Below are positions 60,848 to 64,000 of a DNA stretch of 64,000 nucleotides, one piece after another. Each line of letters opens with the position of its first letter. The stretch's first letter is position 1. The stretch is taken from positions 1 to 64,000 of the forward strand of contig NZ_LGDE01000079.1 in assembly GCF_001279725.1 (NCBI RefSeq), in the 5' to 3' direction. The notes under the pieces were generated by a model that was not told the origin of the DNA, did no database searches, and saw only the letters and a list, made by a program, of their open reading frames with translations. The DNA comes from Streptomyces sp. WM4235. Its GTDB lineage: Bacteria > Actinomycetota > Actinomycetes > Streptomycetales > Streptomycetaceae. Made by a program: the position numbers and the translations under genes.

Positions 60848-62500
60848 ATGCACCGTTGGACACCGATCAACGATCGCCAACTAGCCCTCCTCACACGCAT
60901 CGGGGAGGGAAGCGACCCGGTCACGTCAGAATCCCCGGAGCTCGCCCTCACTGCGCGTGCCCTGAAGGACCGGGGCCTCATCACCATGCCGAAGGAGGGC
61001 GGGCGGTGGCAGGCGGAGATCTCCGATGCTGGGCGCTTCTACCTCCAGCACGGCCATCACCCAGACCGGCCTAGACCCGCGCCTCGAAGGTCCTGCACGA
61101 CAGCGGCCGCCACTGCGGCGACCCAAGAGTCTGAGCTTCCCGAGCCCAAGACCCCAGCGGAACCCAAGCCTCGTGTTCAGCGTGCGCCCAAGGTTCCACA
61201 GCTCTCCCCCGCGGACATCGGGGCGGCCTTAATCGCGGAGGTGCAGCAGGCTGGGCGCTTCTTGCGCATCCCGGCTCCGGGTGAGGCGGAACGGGCCCGG
61301 TACCGGCGGGCCTTCGATGCGGCGAGGCAGTGTCCCCCGGCCGGATACCACCTGAAGTACACCGGGCGGGCCAAGGGAGACATCAGCTTCGGGCTGCTCC
61401 GGGTGAACGGCGAGGACGACACCGAGTGGAACCGCATCAGGCTCGCACGCAGCAGGACTCTGACCGACGTCGACGATGTGATCGCGGCGGTCGAGAAGGA
61501 CCACAGTGCCTTCGAAGTCTCGGAGGAGGTACTCCCCCGAGTTCTGTCTCTGCTCCGGCTGTTCGCCGAGCGCGCCTTCGCCCTCCATGGCGAGATCACG
61601 GTCTCCAGGAAACGCAAGCAGCCGAGGCCCCAGCTCACCGTCCATGGCATCACGTGCGAGATCAGCTTCCGTGAGCGACAGAGGCAGGTCCGGTACGTGC
61701 CCAAGCAGTCGGGCCGGCGCACGTACGACTGGCAGCGGGTGACGCCGGCGCACCGGTCCGAGCCTTCCGGGGAGCTTGAGTTGCGCCTGGGCATCAAAAG
61801 GGAGTGGGCCGACGCCGACAGGAGCCCGTTGGAAGACCAGATCGATGAGGTCTTCAAGGTGCTGAAGGCACGTGCGCAGGAGCAGGAGCGGGCCAGGCTG
61901 AAGCACGAGGCAGAGCAGCGCCGCCTACGGGAGGAGCGCGACGCGGAGCAGCGTCGGCTGCAGGAGGAGCGGGCGAGGCAGGAAGCCGAACGCCAACGGG
62001 TGGAAGCGGAGAAGCGGCAGCGGACTCAGGAGAAGTGGGAGGCCGCGGTCAGCGTGGCTTCGATCAAGGCGGTTGACGCGGCGCGGGCCGAGCAGTTCGG
62101 GACGGCTCTGGACCAGTGGCGAGCCGTCGGCGAGATCCGGGCGTTCTGCGACGCGTTGGACGAGGCCGCTGCCCAGGCGGATGACCCCGTCGAGGCAGAG
62201 AGCCTTCGGGAGTGGTCGGCCTGGGGACAGTCCGAAGCAGCCCGGCTGGATCCAATCCTGAGCCGCAAGGGGCTCCGCGGGCGGAACTTCCACGCGGAGC
62301 CGACGGGTGACCAGCTTCGTCCGTTCCTCGACGGCTGGCACCCGCACCGTCCCAAGAAGGAGAAGCCGCCGGCGGAGCCCGCTCCGGCCCAGCCCGAGGC
62401 GCGGCCGGAGCCGGAGCGCTCGCGCGCGTTCAGCGACGAACGTCTGGACCAAGGCTGGAGATATGGACGCCCAGGTCGCGCTCAATGGTGGAGGCGATGA
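60848..62500 (+). CDS. unrecognised protein with N-terminal winged-helix-like part and long coiled coil
   Basis: A 550-residue protein. The first 70 residues look like a winged helix (LALLTRIGEGSD, ALTARALKDRGLI, WQAEISDAGRFYL). A Pro/Thr/Ala linker leads to an alpha/beta region (about 115-330) without motifs I can name, then about 70 residues of Glu/Arg/Gln heptads (EQERARLKHEAEQRRLREERD) and a helical C-terminal domain. Proteins of this layout are common in accessory regions of Streptomyces. No ribosome site is clear. Its 3' end overlaps the convergent gene by 71 bases. Confidence 0.75.
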   Translation: MHRWTPINDRQLALLTRIGEGSDPVTSESPELALTARALKDRGLITMPKEGGRWQAEISDAGRFYLQHGHHPDRPRPAPRRSCTTAAATAATQESELPEPKTPAEPKPRVQRAPKVPQLSPADIGAALIAEVQQAGRFLRIPAPGEAERARYRRAFDAARQCPPAGYHLKYTGRAKGDISFGLLRVNGEDDTEWNRIRLARSRTLTDVDDVIAAVEKDHSAFEVSEEVLPRVLSLLRLFAERAFALHGEITVSRKRKQPRPQLTVHGITCEISFRERQRQVRYVPKQSGRRTYDWQRVTPAHRSEPSGELELRLGIKREWADADRSPLEDQIDEVFKVLKARAQEQERARLKHEAEQRRLREERDAEQRRLQEERARQEAERQRVEAEKRQRTQEKWEAAVSVASIKAVDAARAEQFGTALDQWRAVGEIRAFCDALDEAAAQADDPVEAESLREWSAWGQSEAARLDPILSRKGLRGRNFHAEPTGDQLRPFLDGWHPHRPKKEKPPAEPAPAQPEARPEPERSRAFSDERLDQGWRYGRPGRAQWWRR

Positions 62501-63272
62501 CACCGTGGCCCCGGTCGCGGAGCGCCTTCACGGCCCGCTCGACCAGTTCCCCGAGTCGCAGTACCTCGGCCCGCAGCGCGACCAGTTCGTCGTGGCGCTC
62601 CGCCTTCTCCTGTCCGCACCACTCCCGCACCATGCGCAGGGCTTCCTTCTCCGCGTCCAGCCTTCGGTCGTCCCGACGCTGGTAGCCGTACCAGGAAGAT
62701 CGTTCGCGCTCCTCCTCCATGGCGCGCTGCCGCCGGTCGACCTCCGGCAGGATCTCCTCGGACAGCCGCTGGGCGACCTGGCGTGCTATCCGCTCGGTGA
62801 TCGGCCAGCCCACCAGACAGCAGCCTTTGCGGTCCTCGTGGACCATGGGGTCGTCACGTAGTCGGGCAGCGTCCATGCCGACGAGGGGCGCGGTCTCGTC
62901 GAGGTGCCCGAGTTCCAGGACGCCCGCGTCGGCCACCGCTTTCCGCAGACGTAGCCGGCCCTTGGGTCGGACGAAGCCCAGGATCATCCGGGCCGCCTCG
63001 AATTCGGCGCTCCCCCGCGCTGCCCTCGATGCCTCGGCCAGGGCCAGCTCCGCCGCGTCGTCCGCCCGGAAGAGTTCGACGTCAGGCCAGAGGGCGACCA
63101 GGCAACTGGGGCTCACCCACTCCTGCAGGCCGGCCGCGTCACCGTCCAGGAATCGCACGTGGACGCTCCCGGACCTGCCTGAGCCGCCCGCTCTGACGAT
63201 CTCCACCCGGCTGAGTGCACCGCCCAGTTCCTTGGGCCTTGATCGATAGGCCCAGTGCTCCCCGATCTTCAT
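62430..63272 (-). CDS. unrecognised protein with N-terminal SH3-like and helical C-terminal parts
   Basis: A 280-residue protein. The first 65 residues are beta-rich (GEHWAYRSRPKELGGALSRVEIV, VHVRFLDGDAAGLQEWVSPSCL), like a Tudor/SH3 fold. The rest is charged helix (EEILPEVDRRQRAMEEERERSSW, LRAEVLRLGELVERAVKAL). The start is uncertain: ATG at 63272 has GGAGGA directly before it, closer than usual; GTG at 63293 is in frame. Convergent with the coiled-coil gene and overlapping its last 71 bases. Confidence 0.7.
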   Translation of the reverse strand: MKIGEHWAYRSRPKELGGALSRVEIVRAGGSGRSGSVHVRFLDGDAAGLQEWVSPSCLVALWPDVELFRADDAAELALAEASRAARGSAEFEAARMILGFVRPKGRLRLRKAVADAGVLELGHLDETAPLVGMDAARLRDDPMVHEDRKGCCLVGWPITERIARQVAQRLSEEILPEVDRRQRAMEEERERSSWYGYQRRDDRRLDAEKEALRMVREWCGQEKAERHDELVALRAEVLRLGELVERAVKALRDRGHGVIASTIERDLGVHISSLGPDVRR

Positions 63273-63408
63273 TCCTCCATTGAGCCAGGTCACCGGCGGC
63301 GCCGGATGCCGAACGCCGGATCGGTGGCCTGTCCGGTTTCCGCCGTTCGATCGGAAGCGGTCTGGGAGAAGATCGTTGTCAGCGTTCTACCGAAGGGGAC
63401 TACCGCAC

Positions 63409-63897
63409 ATGACCGACCACCAGGACCGGACCTGCGGGCGACCTACCCGCTCGGGGAGTCCGTGCAAGATCCGGATATCGGGTTCGGACGTGGCGTGCGG
63501 CACGCACGCCACGAAGCAGGACAAAGCCGTGGCCGAGGCACATCGGCGCGGGTGGAGCGAGGGCTACAGGTCGGGCAACGAGAGCAGCACGAGCTTCTCC
63601 AAGTCACGGATCGAACGGCTGGAACATCGTGTCGAGGAACTTGAGGAGCAACTGGACGCCACGAGGCGCGTCTACCAGGTCGACGGCCACCAGGTCGTAG
63701 AGGTCGGCAGGTACAGCTACCGCTGGCGTGGGAGCGAGCCGCTCGAAGTCGGTGATCGGGTGCTGCTGCCAGAGAACTACGTGAGCCGTATGAAGGACGG
63801 CCCGGGCCCTACCGCAGGCGTGGTGAGCAAGCTCGGCACCACCTACCGCGGCCAGTTGTCCGACATCGTCAGGCGCGCTCCGGCGACGGGCAAGTAG
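63409..63897 (+). CDS. small Cys-rich N-terminal and SH3-like C-terminal protein
   Basis: A 162-residue protein. The N-terminus RTCGRPTRSGSPCKIRISGSDVACGTH has a Cys/His pattern that may bind zinc and is common in proteins of actinomycete mobile elements. A coiled coil (RIERLEHRVEELEEQLDATRR, about 65-85) and a beta-rich C-terminal part (LEVGDRVLLPENYVSR, GVVSKLG) follow. AAGGGGA lies nine bases before ATG. Function unknown. Confidence 0.72.
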   Translation: MTDHQDRTCGRPTRSGSPCKIRISGSDVACGTHATKQDKAVAEAHRRGWSEGYRSGNESSTSFSKSRIERLEHRVEELEEQLDATRRVYQVDGHQVVEVGRYSYRWRGSEPLEVGDRVLLPENYVSRMKDGPGPTAGVVSKLGTTYRGQLSDIVRRAPATGK

Positions 63898-63938
63898 ATC
63901 GGGATTCGGCTTCGACTGTAGAGGCTCTCGCCGATGGG

Positions 63939-63973
63939 GCAGACCCGGCCTCCTTCGGGAGGGCCGGGCCTGC
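63939..63973 (+). terminator. probable terminator at the right edge
   Basis: GCAGACCCGGCCTCC pairs imperfectly with GGAGGGCCGGGCCTGC around a three- or four-base loop, 42 bases after the preceding gene. Confidence 0.55.
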
Positions 63974-64000
63974 ACGTTCGCAGCGGTAGACCTGTCAGCG

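Overview
The window is chromosomal DNA from a Streptomyces-type actinomycete. The evidence is very high GC with G/C at nearly every third codon position, frequent GTG and TTG starts, overlapping operons, and marker genes of the genus: bldG, wblA, a Crp of streptomycete type, a parS site and a compact Tad pilus cluster. As far as I remember it, the gene order topA to wblA follows the conserved core region of S. coelicolor around SCO3540-SCO3580. That comparison is from memory, not from a search.

Layout. 1-2.8 kb: a family A DNA polymerase-like protein, a perfect parS palindrome, a GNAT acetyltransferase and tRNA-Thr(CGT). 2.9-12.3 kb (minus strand): a secreted TAP-like peptidase, DNA polymerase III delta prime, a very large thymidylate kinase fused to a membrane domain and a coiled coil, and topoisomerase I with a lysine-rich tail. 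12.6-19.4 kb: a small membrane protein, a methyltransferase, a lipoprotein, a proton-pumping pyrophosphatase, and the developmental pair bldG plus an anti-sigma-type ATP-binding protein. 19.4-27.5 kb: a MrfA/YprA-type helicase, then a translationally coupled Tad operon (Ssd, TadA, TadB, TadC, Flp-like pilin, two TadE-like proteins).

28-44 kb: a HAD phosphatase, an intergenic region where I expect the 6S-like RNA, a degenerate Fic-like protein, a MinD-type ATPase, a deacetylase-like lipoprotein, a SulP-carbonic anhydrase fusion, acs, nhaA, a small membrane protein with a hydrolase, a MarP-like periplasmic protease with a NUDIX enzyme, endonuclease III, and crp. 45-57 kb: a nucleotidyltransferase, a NUDIX / metallo-beta-lactamase / L7-L12-like operon, RidA, a truncated IS110-family element, two ArsA/Get3-like ATPases, wblA, a class A penicillin-binding protein, a YqeY-like protein and a metallophosphoesterase.

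57.5 kb to the end: tRNA-Pro(CGG) marks an abrupt change from core genes to accessory genes. Beyond it lie a TIR-domain protein of the CAP12/Pycsar type coupled to a zinc-ribbon protein, a nuclease joined to a RAMA-like and an alkyltransferase-like domain, and three unrecognised proteins. This looks like the left part of a tRNA-linked genomic island with probable anti-phage functions, and it is the best place in the window for something undescribed. No integrase or right attachment site is inside the window.

A second pattern runs through the core genes. At least eleven starts have no Shine-Dalgarno sequence but carry a TAGGCT-like hexamer 6-8 bases upstream, as expected for leaderless mRNAs.
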